Assembly: GCF_001278805.1 (NCBI RefSeq)
Contig: NZ_CP012602.1
Location: forward strand, 5,051,501 to 5,115,500
Direction: 5' to 3'
DNA length: 64,000 nt
Source: Bacillus sp. FJAT-18017
Lineage (GTDB): Bacteria > Bacillota > Bacilli > Bacillales > Cytobacillaceae
Shown here: positions 34,751-43,586 of the stretch, in pieces
How the letters are laid out: each line of letters starts with the position of its first letter
Position numbering within the stretch: position 1 is the first letter of the stretch
Notes under the pieces: model-generated
The model's database searches: none
Seen by the model: the letters and a program-made list of their open reading frames with translations, nothing else
What the model was told of the DNA's origin: nothing
Position numbers and translations under genes: made by a program

Positions 34751-35470
34751 ATGTGGCTGCTATTTAGTATTCAACTCGGCACTGCCGTTTTGTTCCTTTT
34801 TCTTGGATGGGGTTTAAGGCGGGGAGCGTACTGGCTAATATCAGGCTTTTCAATCAGGCCTAAGGAGGAACAAACCCAGCTTATCGAACGGGGCTACCCA
34901 CAGAGAACAGGCAGCCTGCTAATAGGGACCGCAATCGGAATGATTGTTTTGCTTCCGCTAATTTTTACGTCATTTCCATATGCGATTGAAGTCAATTTTG
35001 GCTTCATGCTGGTTTTCCTGCTTGGAGGGTTCATATATCTCTCACGCTACGAGGTCCCACAAAAGCGAAAAAAGAGCTATATTATTAGCATAAGCATTGG
35101 ATCAGTGACGATTATTTTAATCGGGATACTGATGTTTTTGGGCTATCAGGATCCGAAGCTAATTTTAAAAGAAGAAAGCTTTGAAGTTACTGGAATGTAC
35201 GGGGATTCATGGACATACGCGGAAATAGAAGCAGTCAGCCTCCTCGATGACATGCCAGAAGTAACCTGGAAGGTGAACGGATTTGGCCTGGAAACCGTTG
35301 CAAAAGGAAAATTCAAGGTAACCGGCTATGGGACGAGTCTGCTGTTCATTCAAAAGGGGGTACCTCCTTACCTTCATATAAAAACAAAAGATGAGGATAT
35401 ATTTATTAACGCCCAGAGTGCCTCCAAGACCCGAGCCTGGGAGAAAAAGCTTACAGGCAGGATTCAATGA
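34751..35470 (+). CDS. DUF3784-like membrane protein with C-terminal PH-like domain
   Basis: 239 residues. Four membrane segments within residues 1-135 include the DUF3784-like stretch YWLISGFSIRPKEEQTQLIE. A soluble C-terminal ~105 residues beginning FEVTGMYGDSWTYAEIEAV resembles bacterial PH domains. The ATG at 34751 has AAGGGGG with good spacing; the in-frame start at 34727 does not. Function unknown, a membrane-anchored lipid or protein-binding role is a guess. Confidence 0.65.
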   Translation: MWLLFSIQLGTAVLFLFLGWGLRRGAYWLISGFSIRPKEEQTQLIERGYPQRTGSLLIGTAIGMIVLLPLIFTSFPYAIEVNFGFMLVFLLGGFIYLSRYEVPQKRKKSYIISISIGSVTIILIGILMFLGYQDPKLILKEESFEVTGMYGDSWTYAEIEAVSLLDDMPEVTWKVNGFGLETVAKGKFKVTGYGTSLLFIQKGVPPYLHIKTKDEDIFINAQSASKTRAWEKKLTGRIQ

Positions 35471-35536
35471 TGATGAAGGTTAGGCAGGTTTCCATTGGTA
35501 AATAACAAATTATTATAATAGTTTTTGGAGGAAAAT

Positions 35537-36112
35537 ATGACGACACTAGGATTTATCCGGCATGGAAGCACAGCCTGGAATAAGGAAGGCCGGATACAGG
35601 GAAGCTCCGATATTCCGCTCGATCAGGGAGGACTTAACGAAGCTGGCCTGCTTGCAGAAAGGCTTTCAAGCGAAAAATGGGATTATCTTTACGCAAGCCC
35701 TCTCCTTCGAGCAAGGAAAACAGCTGAAGTGATTGCCGGCAGGCTGGGAATTGGAGAAATCCATTTTGATTCCCGGCTGCGTGAGGTAAGCTTCGGACAG
35801 ATTGAAGGTACAATTGAATCGGAGAGAGTTGCCAAGTGGGGCACTGAGTGGCGTAACCTCGATTTAGGATTTGAAAAAAATGAGGATGTGCTGGAACGCG
35901 GATTTGCCGCATTGGCTGATATACAGGGGGCCCATCCTGGCAAAAATGTACTGATTGTCAGCCATGGTGCATTTATCCGGAGAGTCCTTTTAGAATTGGT
36001 GCCTGGCCTGGAAAAGACCGCACGGCTTAATAACACTGCCGTTACGATTGTCACCCAATCAGATGAAATTTGGGAGTGTGGCTTGTATAATTGCACGAAG
36101 CACTTGAGATAA
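35537..36112 (+). CDS. Histidine phosphatase family protein (phosphoglycerate-mutase-like)
   Basis: 191 residues. The catalytic RHG motif is at residues 7-9 (LGFIRHGSTAWN), with YASPLLRARKTAEVI, the acidic REVSFGQIEG and the second His in VLIVSHGAFIRR. These are the complete active-site residues of the histidine phosphatase superfamily. Probably a broad-specificity phosphatase like PhoE or YhfR rather than a mutase. The ATG at 35537 follows GGAGG. Single gene with a strong terminator. Confidence 0.87.
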   Translation: MTTLGFIRHGSTAWNKEGRIQGSSDIPLDQGGLNEAGLLAERLSSEKWDYLYASPLLRARKTAEVIAGRLGIGEIHFDSRLREVSFGQIEGTIESERVAKWGTEWRNLDLGFEKNEDVLERGFAALADIQGAHPGKNVLIVSHGAFIRRVLLELVPGLEKTARLNNTAVTIVTQSDEIWECGLYNCTKHLR

Positions 36113-36116
36113 GAAT

Positions 36117-36147
36117 GAGGCAGAATCAATTGTGATTCTGCCTCATT
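36117..36147. terminator. Terminator between converging genes
   Basis: GAGGCAGAATC / GTGATTCTGCCTC hairpin lying between the stop of the phosphatase gene and the stop of the reverse-strand small ORF at 36150. Confidence 0.75.
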
Positions 36148-36149
36148 TG

Positions 36150-36368
36150 TTACTTGATGCGAATTTTCTCCTTCGACTCAATCCAGTCCGGATAAAAAGA
36201 GAGTTCCAATGATAGCGGATTGGCAAAGCCTTTCACTTGAGCGAGACTAAAATCCCATATAGATGGTATTATGTAATGGCAATGGCAAACCAATGACCAC
36301 TGTCCACTTACTTTGTCACCCTTGACCCATGACCAACTAATGCAATGGCGGCTGAATGCTAAACTCAT
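36150..36368 (-). CDS. Small hypothetical ORF (72 aa), possibly second half of a frameshifted gene
   Basis: 72 residues with protein-like C-terminus (LSLELSFYPDWIESKEKIRI) ending 3 nt before a terminator-like hairpin, which supports a real gene end. Its ATG overlaps the 3' end of the next ORF upstream (36337-36522) in another frame and has only a distant GGAG. It may be a coupled small gene or the shifted tail of a single broken gene. No family recognised. Confidence 0.4.
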   Translation of the reverse strand: MSLAFSRHCISWSWVKGDKVSGQWSLVCHCHYIIPSIWDFSLAQVKGFANPLSLELSFYPDWIESKEKIRIK

Positions 36369-36522
36369 AGTTTAATTCCTGCTCCTTCCGTGTGGCCCTC
36401 TTCTGTTTTAAGAAGGGGGCCTTTTTGAGGAAAAAGGGCAGAGCTGCGCAAAAATACAGACCCAAAAAAGTAACGGGTAAAAGTACAGCTAGGAAAGTTA
36501 ATTTCTCCTTTCGCTCCACCAC
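36337..36522 (-). CDS. Small single-span membrane ORF (61 aa)
   Basis: 61 residues with one hydrophobic segment (FLAVLLPVTFLGLYFCAALP) followed by a basic tail. GTG start with AAAGGTG just upstream. Overlaps the 36150-36368 ORF by 32 nt in a different frame. Could be genuine or the front half of a frameshifted gene. Confidence 0.4.
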   Translation of the reverse strand: MVERKEKLTFLAVLLPVTFLGLYFCAALPFFLKKAPFLKQKRATRKEQELNYEFSIQPPLH

Positions 36523-36668
36523 CTTTATCGTGCTCGGTTCTAATTGTTGAATTGTCAGTGAAGCTTAATGTATGTTTTATTGCATTAAAAATATCGTACT
36601 ACTTTTAGCAACTTTACATATGGCTTCCCCGTCTAATAGGTAAGAAAACTTCATCCGGGGGGATGAGC

Positions 36669-37118
36669 ATGGATAAGCTTTTAAAAAATGTAACAGTTGT
36701 GCTGACGTTTATGGCAGCGTTATACGGGGTATTGTCGATCATTCCCTTTGGGCCGCCTGTATTGTCTGTTTCTGCTGGGGAGCAAAGTGTTTCAGCAGCA
36801 CAGGGGTCCTTTTGCTGGGAAGGCTATATTAGAGCGAGATGCGAGGATACTCCATCACCGCCAGAATTGGTAAAGCTGCACAACCTTAAACCAATCGTCG
36901 TGTCCCCTGGTGAAGAAATAAAGATCGCATTTAAAAAAATCCCTATAGAAGATACAGTAGGAATCAGCCGCTGGGTCAGTGATATTGGAGCAGTAGCCGC
37001 GTCCCTGAATGGAAATATCCTTACTGCTCCCGACGAAAAAGGGATTTACGTCTATAGTATGTATGGAAGCTGGGAAAAAGGTTCTTCCGGATATGCGTTT
37101 GTGATAGAAGTGAAATAA
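36669..37118 (+). CDS. Uncharacterised exported protein
   Basis: 149 residues. The N-terminus has a hydrophobic signal/anchor segment (VTVVLTFMAALYGVLSII). The mature part carries a Cys pair (SFCWEGYIRARCEDTPSPP) and a beta-rich ~90-residue domain ending GSWEKGSSGYAFVIEVK, with an Ig-like or cupredoxin-like feel but no clear family. The ATG at 36669 lies 6 nt after GGGGGG and is better placed than the one at 36663. Possibly a disulfide-containing extracytoplasmic protein. A short hairpin and T run follow at 37124-37163. Confidence 0.6.
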   Translation: MDKLLKNVTVVLTFMAALYGVLSIIPFGPPVLSVSAGEQSVSAAQGSFCWEGYIRARCEDTPSPPELVKLHNLKPIVVSPGEEIKIAFKKIPIEDTVGISRWVSDIGAVAASLNGNILTAPDEKGIYVYSMYGSWEKGSSGYAFVIEVK

Positions 37119-37213
37119 CACTATAAACAGTCTTTTCCGAACTTAACGGGAGAGGCTTTTTATTTTTTTGAGTAATCGATTCCTTTTTCACTTCTTTTTT
37201 TAGTAAAAAATTA

Positions 37214-37233
37214 TTAATCAAACGTTTGATTAA
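37214..37233. promoter_or_regulatory. 20-bp perfect palindrome, copy 2
   Basis: TTAATCAAACGTTTGATTAA, identical to 10110-10129. It lies between the exported-protein gene and the end of benE. Confidence 0.5.
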
Positions 37234-37319
37234 ATAGTGTTTAACCCAATGCTGGTGCAGGTTTCGAACAATTTCGAAACGAAAGCTATAACTCCCTTAC
37301 CTCCAAGAAACACCTTTAA

Positions 37320-38537
37320 CTATTTCTCCACTGTTTTAGCAATAATCGCCCCAACTATCAATCCCCATACCGGAGCACTGATATGAAAAAACGATACATT
37401 TGATAAGGCAATCAGGAAAGCAAACAACGCACTTAAGCGGAATTTCTCACTGGAAAAACCCATCTGCAAACTGGAAAGGAGCACGCCTAACAGTGAAAAG
37501 CCTGCCAATATTGCAATAAAGGCCTGCGGCAAGGCTTGAATGAAGGGCACAATTTTCCACGAGAACACACCAAAGAATAAGGTTAATATTCCTGAAACTA
37601 CTGAAGCCATATATCTCTTTTGTTTTTCTCCTGCCTCCGGATTGGAACAGATCGCAGTCATCATTCCTGCAATGTTTGCACTTTGGCCGCCGAAAAAGCT
37701 AGCTATTATCGAGAAAATCCCGCTAAAAGAAACCACTTTTCGTATTGGCGTTTTGAATTTCGAACTCTCAAGGGCACCTATCCCGGTTGCTACATCATTG
37801 CTCAAAATAAGCATAGCAAGAGGCAATGCAAGCGTGATGAAACCTAGCCATGTAAATTCCGGAACCTGCAGAGATGGTAAAGCAAAGGAAAGCCCATTTG
37901 ATGATATAGTGATATCTTCGGTTAACAACATGGCAATAAATGCAACCATAACCGCAACCACAACTGCCGGAATACGTTTTGACATTCTCGTGCTAACAAA
38001 GAATCCAACTAATGCTAAACCGCCTACCATAGGCAGGCCCTTAACTCCCTCGACAAGCTGGACGACATAATTGGTCACTAGCCCAGCAAGCATTGCAGCA
38101 ATCACTTCTTTGGGTACCCACCTGATAATTTTGGTGAAGAGGCCTGAAACGCCGATTAACAAAATTATCAGGCCTGACATTACATAGCCACCTATGAGCT
38201 GAGAATATGTAAAATGTGCTGTTACTGTTGCCAAAAAGGCAACCCCTGAAATTGAATGGCCTCCAGTGATGGGAACTTTAAACCAAAGGGGCATGACAAT
38301 CCCATATAGTCCGCCAAAAACATATACAGCGAACATCCAATTAATCGTTTGCTCACTGGTAAAATTACCCGCCGTCGCTGCTTGTAAAATAATCAATGCA
38401 GGCCCTGTCATTACTAAAGTAGAAGAGATGAGCCCCGCTGAAACCGCTTGGCCCGTTAAATCCTGAAAAGCCGTCTTTTTTTTATTCCCTCTAAATGAAT
38501 CGTCTCGAATATCTACACGCCGTCTTGGCTCCCCCAT
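37320..38537 (-). CDS. benE: Benzoate/H+ symporter family transporter (BenE)
   Basis: 405 residues with about twelve membrane segments. BenE family blocks are visible: SAGLISSTLVMTGPALIILQ, VPITGGHSISGVAFLATV, a long central FSGIFSIIASFFGGQSANIAGMM-like region, and the C-terminal FAFLIALSNVSFFHISAPVWGL. The family imports aromatic carboxylates in some bacteria, but purine or other substrates are also possible because it shares the NCS2/SulP-type fold. The ATG at 38537 has GGGGG 5 nt upstream. No catabolic genes are adjacent. Confidence 0.85.
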   Translation of the reverse strand: MGEPRRRVDIRDDSFRGNKKKTAFQDLTGQAVSAGLISSTLVMTGPALIILQAATAGNFTSEQTINWMFAVYVFGGLYGIVMPLWFKVPITGGHSISGVAFLATVTAHFTYSQLIGGYVMSGLIILLIGVSGLFTKIIRWVPKEVIAAMLAGLVTNYVVQLVEGVKGLPMVGGLALVGFFVSTRMSKRIPAVVVAVMVAFIAMLLTEDITISSNGLSFALPSLQVPEFTWLGFITLALPLAMLILSNDVATGIGALESSKFKTPIRKVVSFSGIFSIIASFFGGQSANIAGMMTAICSNPEAGEKQKRYMASVVSGILTLFFGVFSWKIVPFIQALPQAFIAILAGFSLLGVLLSSLQMGFSSEKFRLSALFAFLIALSNVSFFHISAPVWGLIVGAIIAKTVEK

Positions 38538-38727
38538 GTTTGCCCCCATATGTTAGATAAGTTTGTAGCATTAAACACTTTTTTATCTACTGCCTATATT
38601 AGCGAAGTTTGGATTAAAAACAATAAATTTAGCAAATTTAGTAAGAGCTTTTCAGTCCAAACCCCGCATACATTGGAAGGCATTTGCCAAAAATAACTCT
38701 ATGCTAATTGTGATGGAGGGAATAGGG

Positions 38728-38847
38728 ATGGACAATACACATGAATTTGTGGAAAAGCTTCATGAGAAGCAACGGAAAGATGAAGAAAATAAAAAACGTC
38801 AGGGAAAGGGAAATCCAAGCAGGGAGCTCCCGAATAAACAGCACTGA
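38728..38847 (+). CDS. Small DUF4023-like protein (39 aa)
   Basis: MDNTHEFVEKLHEKQRKDEE starts this highly charged 39-residue protein ending PNKQH. GGAGGG lies well placed upstream of the ATG. The sequence agrees with the short DUF4023 family found across Bacillaceae. Function unknown; it is too short for routine gene callers. Confidence 0.75.
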   Translation: MDNTHEFVEKLHEKQRKDEENKKRQGKGNPSRELPNKQH

Positions 38848-38916
38848 GTAGAATTAAAAAGTAATAGCTAAGTTCGAAAATTTAAAAATTCCCGTTATAT
38901 CAGTAAGAGCCAACCA

Positions 38917-38956
38917 AAAAGGCTTTGCAGCCGTTAGCTGCAAAGCCTTTTTTAAT
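38917..38956. terminator. Terminator at the end of the CNNM/CorC gene
   Basis: AAGGCTTTGCAG / CTGCAAAGCCTT stem with a 7-nt loop and A/T tracts on both sides. Confidence 0.88.
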
Positions 38957-40280
38957 CTTCATCCTCTTCAGCTTCGAGAACTTCTGCCCGGACTTTTGTA
39001 ATCCGGCGGTCGTTCATATCCTCGACCGTAAACAGAACATTTCCATGCTGAACTGTATGCTGCTCTAGCTCACTTGGAATATAACCAAGATGTCCAATGA
39101 TGAAACCACTCAGCGTATCGTACTCCTGAATTGGCAAGTCAATCTTAAGCAGATTTTCCACTTCATACAAATTGGTTGTACCGTCAATCATGTATGTCCG
39201 TTCATCAATCATCTTAATTTCTTCTTCTTCATTGCCAGGCTCATCATATTCGTCAAAAATGTTCCCGACAATTTCTTCAATGACATCCTCAATTGTAACA
39301 ATGCCATCTGTACCGCCATATTCGTCAATCGCGATTGCCATATGGACATTGTTTGTTTGCATGTCCCTAAAAAGATGATCGATGCGCTGGGATTCCAGGA
39401 CATAGAACGGATCCCTCAACAGATTCTTCATGTTGAAGGCATCTTCCCCTCTGTTTTCAACAAACTGAATCAAATCCTTTGCATGGAGAATCCCGACAAT
39501 GTTATCAATATGCTCCTCGTAAACCGGAAAACGGGTGTATCCTTCTTCATTCACAACACGGACTGTTTCTAACAGAGTAGAGTCAATCGGCAATGCGACG
39601 ATATTTGTTCTATGCGTCATGATATCTGAAACTGTCTTGTTATCCAACTCAAAAATATTATTAATCATGACACGTTCTTCTTCCTGGATGGTTCCTTTTT
39701 CCTTACCGACATCAACCATCATCCGGATTTCTTCCTCTGTCACATTCTCTTCCTCGGCATTTGGATCAATTCCAAACACACGGACAACACTGTTCATCGA
39801 TAGAGTCAGAAATTTAACAAACGGCTTGGTCACCTTTGATAGAACCGTCAACGGAGTTACCGCAAAAAATGCTATAGGTTCAGCTTTTTGCATTGCAATC
39901 TGCTTTGGTACAAGTTCACCCAGGACGAGGGTAAAATAAGAAATAACAAGCGTAATAACGACGAGGGATAAGGATTCTAGAACACCCCGGTCAAACGGGA
40001 CTCCTACTTCATAAAGCCAGGCAGCAAGCCTGCCAGCAAAACTTTGTCCGGCGAAAGCACTCGCCATGAATCCTGCAAGGGTAATCCCTATTTGAATCGT
40101 TGCTAGGAATCGACTCGGCTGAGACAATAATTTTTCCAGTGCTTTTGCCTTTTTATTTCCGCCTTCAGCCATAATTTTAATCTTATTATCATTCAAGGAG
40201 ATGAGTGCAATTTCGGATGCTGCAAAAAATGCATTCAGAATGATAAGTATAACTAGCACCAGTATTTCCGTTAACAACAA
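38952..40280 (-). CDS. Hemolysin-family CNNM/CorC-type transporter (DUF21-CBS-CorC)
   Basis: 442 residues. A DUF21 membrane domain (~1-190, four segments, containing GELVPKQIAMQKAEPIAF) is followed by two CBS domains (~205-330, with TRFPVYEEHIDNIVGILHAKD and IDEYGGTDGIVTIEDVIEEI) and a CorC/HlyC C-terminal domain (~345-430). This family exports or regulates Mg2+ or Co2+, as B. subtilis YhdP/YugS. It starts with TTG at 40280, 7 nt after GGGAG. Monocistronic. Confidence 0.88.
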   Translation of the reverse strand: MLLTEILVLVILIILNAFFAASEIALISLNDNKIKIMAEGGNKKAKALEKLLSQPSRFLATIQIGITLAGFMASAFAGQSFAGRLAAWLYEVGVPFDRGVLESLSLVVITLVISYFTLVLGELVPKQIAMQKAEPIAFFAVTPLTVLSKVTKPFVKFLTLSMNSVVRVFGIDPNAEEENVTEEEIRMMVDVGKEKGTIQEEERVMINNIFELDNKTVSDIMTHRTNIVALPIDSTLLETVRVVNEEGYTRFPVYEEHIDNIVGILHAKDLIQFVENRGEDAFNMKNLLRDPFYVLESQRIDHLFRDMQTNNVHMAIAIDEYGGTDGIVTIEDVIEEIVGNIFDEYDEPGNEEEEIKMIDERTYMIDGTTNLYEVENLLKIDLPIQEYDTLSGFIIGHLGYIPSELEQHTVQHGNVLFTVEDMNDRRITKVRAEVLEAEEDED

Positions 40281-40457
40281 AGACCAGCTCCCAAGTATGG
40301 AAAGTAACCAGGCTTCAGAAATGAAGCCTTTTCTTATCAGTTATCGTATGTTATTCCATTATTATGCAGGATAACCCCTCCCACCAATGGAAGGTTCACT
40401 TTTATATTGTATCGTATTTTCTATGAATAGTCTTGTCAAACAATAATAATCACTCTA

Positions 40458-41123
40458 CTATCGCTGTACCTCTTTGGCATTTCCTACCTTAAAAACGGAT
40501 TTTCTTTCCCTTTTGAAGCTAGGTATAAATCGCTTTTTATAAATCATCGCTATCAGATTTAACAGCTTTTGCGGCAGTTTTTTGGGAAACCAGCCATGTT
40601 TATACAGGAAAGAATGGGCCATTTTCAAGTCTTCCCATTGTTTACACTGCTTGGTCTGTCGAAACCGCGCCACATCGATTATCTTTATTTTTCCGCTAAA
40701 GGTTATAAAAATATTCTTTAAATGGATATCTGAAGGGTTAAGCCCGCGCTGCCGGGCCTGGGAAAGTGCATAATCTATTCCGGTTATTTTTTCTTCCTTA
40801 ATATGAATACCTTTAATCAGGCATTCAAAGAGAGTAACCCCTGCTATATAGTCAATGACAATGTAATTGGTACCGGTTTCGTATAGTTTTGGAAAGTATT
40901 CCAGTCCTTCCAGAAGGCGATAAATTTCTGCCTCTTCATTGGCAATGTGGACAAAGGAGGGATAATATACCTTCAGCACTTTGTCAGTTTTTCCGACCCT
41001 AAACACACAGGCACTGCGTCCTGCCCCAACAAAGGTAAGATTTTCATCCTGATTTAGGATGGCAATTTTCATGCCTCTTTTTTTATACGTCACACTTTGA
41101 GCCAGTTCCTGATATAATCTCAT
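40458..41123 (-). CDS. Protein-kinase-like protein, YrzF type
   Basis: 221 residues with a small kinase fold: Gly-loop VGAGRSACVFRV, catalytic-Lys region VLKVYYP, a catalytic-loop equivalent LNPSDIHLKNIFIT (Asp and Asn retained, no HRD His), and IIDVARF where DFG would be. It is shorter than Hanks kinases and lacks a large C-lobe, as in the YrzF/YbdM-like and spore-coat CotS-like kinases. The ATG at 41123 is 8 nt after AAAGGTG. It lies next to an epimerase and glycosyltransferase remnants, so a role in spore-surface modification is possible. Confidence 0.75.
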   Translation of the reverse strand: MRLYQELAQSVTYKKRGMKIAILNQDENLTFVGAGRSACVFRVGKTDKVLKVYYPSFVHIANEEAEIYRLLEGLEYFPKLYETGTNYIVIDYIAGVTLFECLIKGIHIKEEKITGIDYALSQARQRGLNPSDIHLKNIFITFSGKIKIIDVARFRQTKQCKQWEDLKMAHSFLYKHGWFPKKLPQKLLNLIAMIYKKRFIPSFKRERKSVFKVGNAKEVQR

Positions 41124-41321
41124 ATCTCTCACACCTTTATTGAAGACTGGCGTTTATGGCCGATAGTCTATTTTATTCACAAGCAGGAAAAGGTGCCTTT
41201 AAGCATCATGATTTCACAAGGGAATAAGAGACTATTTCTTTATTTTATACTTTCCTGAACTAAATAGCATCCGTCCAAAACTACATCAAGCCCAAAAGTA
41301 GTTTCCAGCTCTTTAAAAATA

Positions 41322-41349
41322 TAAAAACTGATACCAATTCGGTATCAGT
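41322..41349 (-). terminator. Reverse-strand terminator of the decayed polysaccharide locus
   Basis: CTGATACC / GGTATCAG stem with a TTTTTATA tail on the reverse strand, downstream of the glycosyltransferase remnant. Confidence 0.7.
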
Positions 41350-41409
41350 CATTACTTTATCCCGCTCACCAACAACCAGGAGATTAATTTCTTAAAGATT
41401 GAAGCTCAC

Positions 41410-41545
41410 TTATTCAATATGCTTTTTTAAGTGATTCTTCGTCATTGAAATCCAGCCGTATTTTTCCAATCTAAGAAAAAGTGATGTAACAACCGGTTTA
41501 CCGGCTGAAATAAACTCAGAGAACTTAATCGGATATGTGCTTTTT
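41410..41545 (-). pseudogene. C-terminal remnant of a family-4-type glycosyltransferase
   Basis: The reverse strand reads YPIKFSEFISAGKPVVTSLF and, after a few residues, EKYGWISMTKNHLKKHIE, then TAA. The P-I-K-F-x-E-[FY]-x-A-G-K-P-V-V block is the donor-binding motif of GT4 enzymes such as TuaH. Upstream the frame is broken by a TGA, and another protein-like piece (YHAYEQQAAEAINVLKNSV) lies at ~41545-41640 in a second frame. Confidence 0.65.
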
Positions 41546-41683
41546 CAGTCATTCAGACACTTCCGCCGCTACCGAATTTTTTAAAACATTAATAGCCTCT
41601 GCCGCCTGCTGCTCATACGCATGGTATTTATAAACGTACTAACAAGATTTTCCATAAGTAATCCCTATACTTTACCTCTTATC

Positions 41684-42595
41684 TTATGATTTTAAAGACT
41701 CGATGGTTTCTTCTATTCCCTCGATTAATGAAACTCTCGGGAACCAGTGAAGCACTTCAAGGGCTTTCTGATTTAGGAGACAACTATTCCGTATATCGCC
41801 AGCCCGTTCTGGCAACTGGACGATTTCCGGGCGGTTATCTGTTAGCAGGGAAAGGAGAAAAATAAGATCATTAATAGACTTTGTTGTATTGGAACTAATA
41901 TTAATCGTTTGATAATCACCATGATGAATAGCCTGAAGATTGGCAGCAGCTACATCCTTAACAAAAACAAAATCTCTCCGCTGGTTGCCGTCGCCATACA
42001 TTGTCAAGGGCCGGTTAAGCATAAAACTATCCAAAAAACTCCGAATTACTCCCGCTTCCCCTTTAATGCTTTGCCTTGGCCCATATACATTCGCATACCG
42101 TAAAATCGTATAATTTAAGTTAAATAGCTTTGAGTAAAGTTGGATATACGTCTCTCCTGTTAATTTTGACAGCCCATAGAATGACTCCGGAGCAAGTGGA
42201 TGGTTTTCATCAATTGGGATATACTTCGGTGCTCCATATACTGCTGCAGATGATGAATAAATGATTTTTTTCACCTGGTATTTTTGGCAGCAGTCTAAAA
42301 GTTTGATGGTCCCATTAATATTTTGCCTGCAATCATCAAAGGGATTGTCGATCGATTTCTTCACGGAAACTTGAGCTGCAAAATGTATGACAATCTCCGG
42401 TTTTTCTGTCAAAAATACGTTCTCTAAGCCGGAATCGTTCAAATCCATTGCGTAATAGGCAATACCTCCTGGCACATTCCTCTCCATACCGGAAGAAAAA
42501 TTATCAACGACAGCAACTTGGTAGTTCTCCACTAGCAGCATATCGACAACATGGGATCCAATAAAGCCTCCTCCACCTGTTACTAGTACCTTCAA
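41684..42595 (-). CDS. NAD-dependent sugar epimerase (GalE/YtcB-like extended SDR)
   Basis: 303 residues. The N-terminal Rossmann motif is VTGGGGFIGSHVVD, with HFAAQVSV, the catalytic Ser region SSSAAVYG and YGLSKLTGE (YxxxK). NYTILRYANVYGPRQ and GDGNQRRDFVFVKD are also typical of UDP-glucose 4-epimerase-like SDRs. It is intact, starts with TTG at 42595 and has AAAGGCGG 7 nt upstream. It sits inside a locus whose glycosyltransferase neighbours are all broken. It resembles B. subtilis YtcB of the spore-coat polysaccharide region, but the exact sugar is unknown. Confidence 0.83.
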   Translation of the reverse strand: MKVLVTGGGGFIGSHVVDMLLVENYQVAVVDNFSSGMERNVPGGIAYYAMDLNDSGLENVFLTEKPEIVIHFAAQVSVKKSIDNPFDDCRQNINGTIKLLDCCQKYQVKKIIYSSSAAVYGAPKYIPIDENHPLAPESFYGLSKLTGETYIQLYSKLFNLNYTILRYANVYGPRQSIKGEAGVIRSFLDSFMLNRPLTMYGDGNQRRDFVFVKDVAAANLQAIHHGDYQTINISSNTTKSINDLIFLLSLLTDNRPEIVQLPERAGDIRNSCLLNQKALEVLHWFPRVSLIEGIEETIESLKS

Positions 42596-42949
42596 ATTAT
42601 TTCCGCCTTTCTATTATGAAGGAATTTAACATATCGCCCCCTGGCTATAGGCTGAGGGCCAATTTCGCATTGATTTTTTTAGATAAATAAAAAACAATTC
42701 TTTATACCCTATGTCAGATAGGGTGTTTTTGTAAGGGCAGATTTACCTGTTAGATTAAGCTAGGGGCTGTTTAACAGTTTCCAAAATTTTTCCAACGGAT
42801 TTATAGAGAGGGTTACTGATTCTAAGAAGGGAGATATAACCAAACACACACGACCATTATTTGGTAAAATTCAAAATTTTTTTAATCTAAAATTCAACTT
42901 CACTACAAAGCTGCAAAAGTGTTCTAACTCCAAAAACAGTTGCCAGTTG

Positions 42950-43476
42950 CTGTACCTTATAAATAAATGACACCTGCCTTGGCAAAGTTTAAGGCAAGAT
43001 GCTGTGGCCGTTGAAAGAGGGGGATATCCCAGTCGATTAAGGTAGGAACATGATTATGATTTTTCAGGTTGATTTCTTATGATTGGGTCCAGCTCCCCAA
43101 ACATGGCTTTTTGAAAAGACGAGGAAGCCTTCACTCTATCAATACAAGCGTTGCTCCTCCCAGGGTATCCGCAGTTTCTTTAATCGCCCCTTCCCCCTTA
43201 CCCGGTTTATATATTGAAAGTAATTCGTCCTCTTTAAAGTAAACTAAATAAGACTTGTATGTTTAACCCCCACATTCAGGCAGGTGCCCAGCGGCATTTC
43301 TTTCGGTAAATGCACGATTTTACAACGGGGATATCAGCAATTAATTCTGTGTCTAATTCATTTATACCGTGCATGACAAGGATAAGCTCTTTCACTTCAT
43401 AATCCTGCCTATTGAAATTACTGTATAGAGTATCCAGAAATCCCGGACGTTTAGTGCAGTTAATAACCGAAACCAT
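42950..43476 (-). pseudogene. Decayed glycosyltransferase genes (GT2 and GT4 fragments)
   Basis: Order on the reverse strand: a normal start (ATG at 43476 behind GGAGG) with MVSVINCTKRPGFLDTLYSN, a GT2-like N-terminus. A shifted frame follows with VHLPKEMPLGTCLNVGVKHT, then VYFKEDELLSIYKPGKGEGA to TADTLGGATLVLIE in another frame. Finally PTLIDWDIPLFQRPQHLALN near 42970-43050, a GT4 N-terminal motif, ends in a stop. Frameshifts, stops and missing DxD sequence show decay. The remaining 42596-42949 interval has no recognisable gene. Confidence 0.7.
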
Positions 43477-43538
43477 TTTATCGCCTCCATACTACTATCG
43501 ATATGAATGGGCTAGCTAAGAAATGCCAACGGAAACCA

Positions 43539-43568
43539 TTGACGGGAACTTATGATAGGGTCTATAAT
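43539..43568 (+). promoter_or_regulatory. Sigma-A promoter of queT
   Basis: TTGACG at 43539-43544 and TATAAT at 43563-43568, 18-nt spacer, immediately before the preQ1 riboswitch. Confidence 0.8.
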
Positions 43569-43586
43569 GGTACCTTCGGGCAAAAC

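Noticed and set aside
36117..36147. Attachment site or mobile-element end
   Set aside because: The inverted repeat is a typical terminator between converging genes; no integrase or transposase is present in the window.
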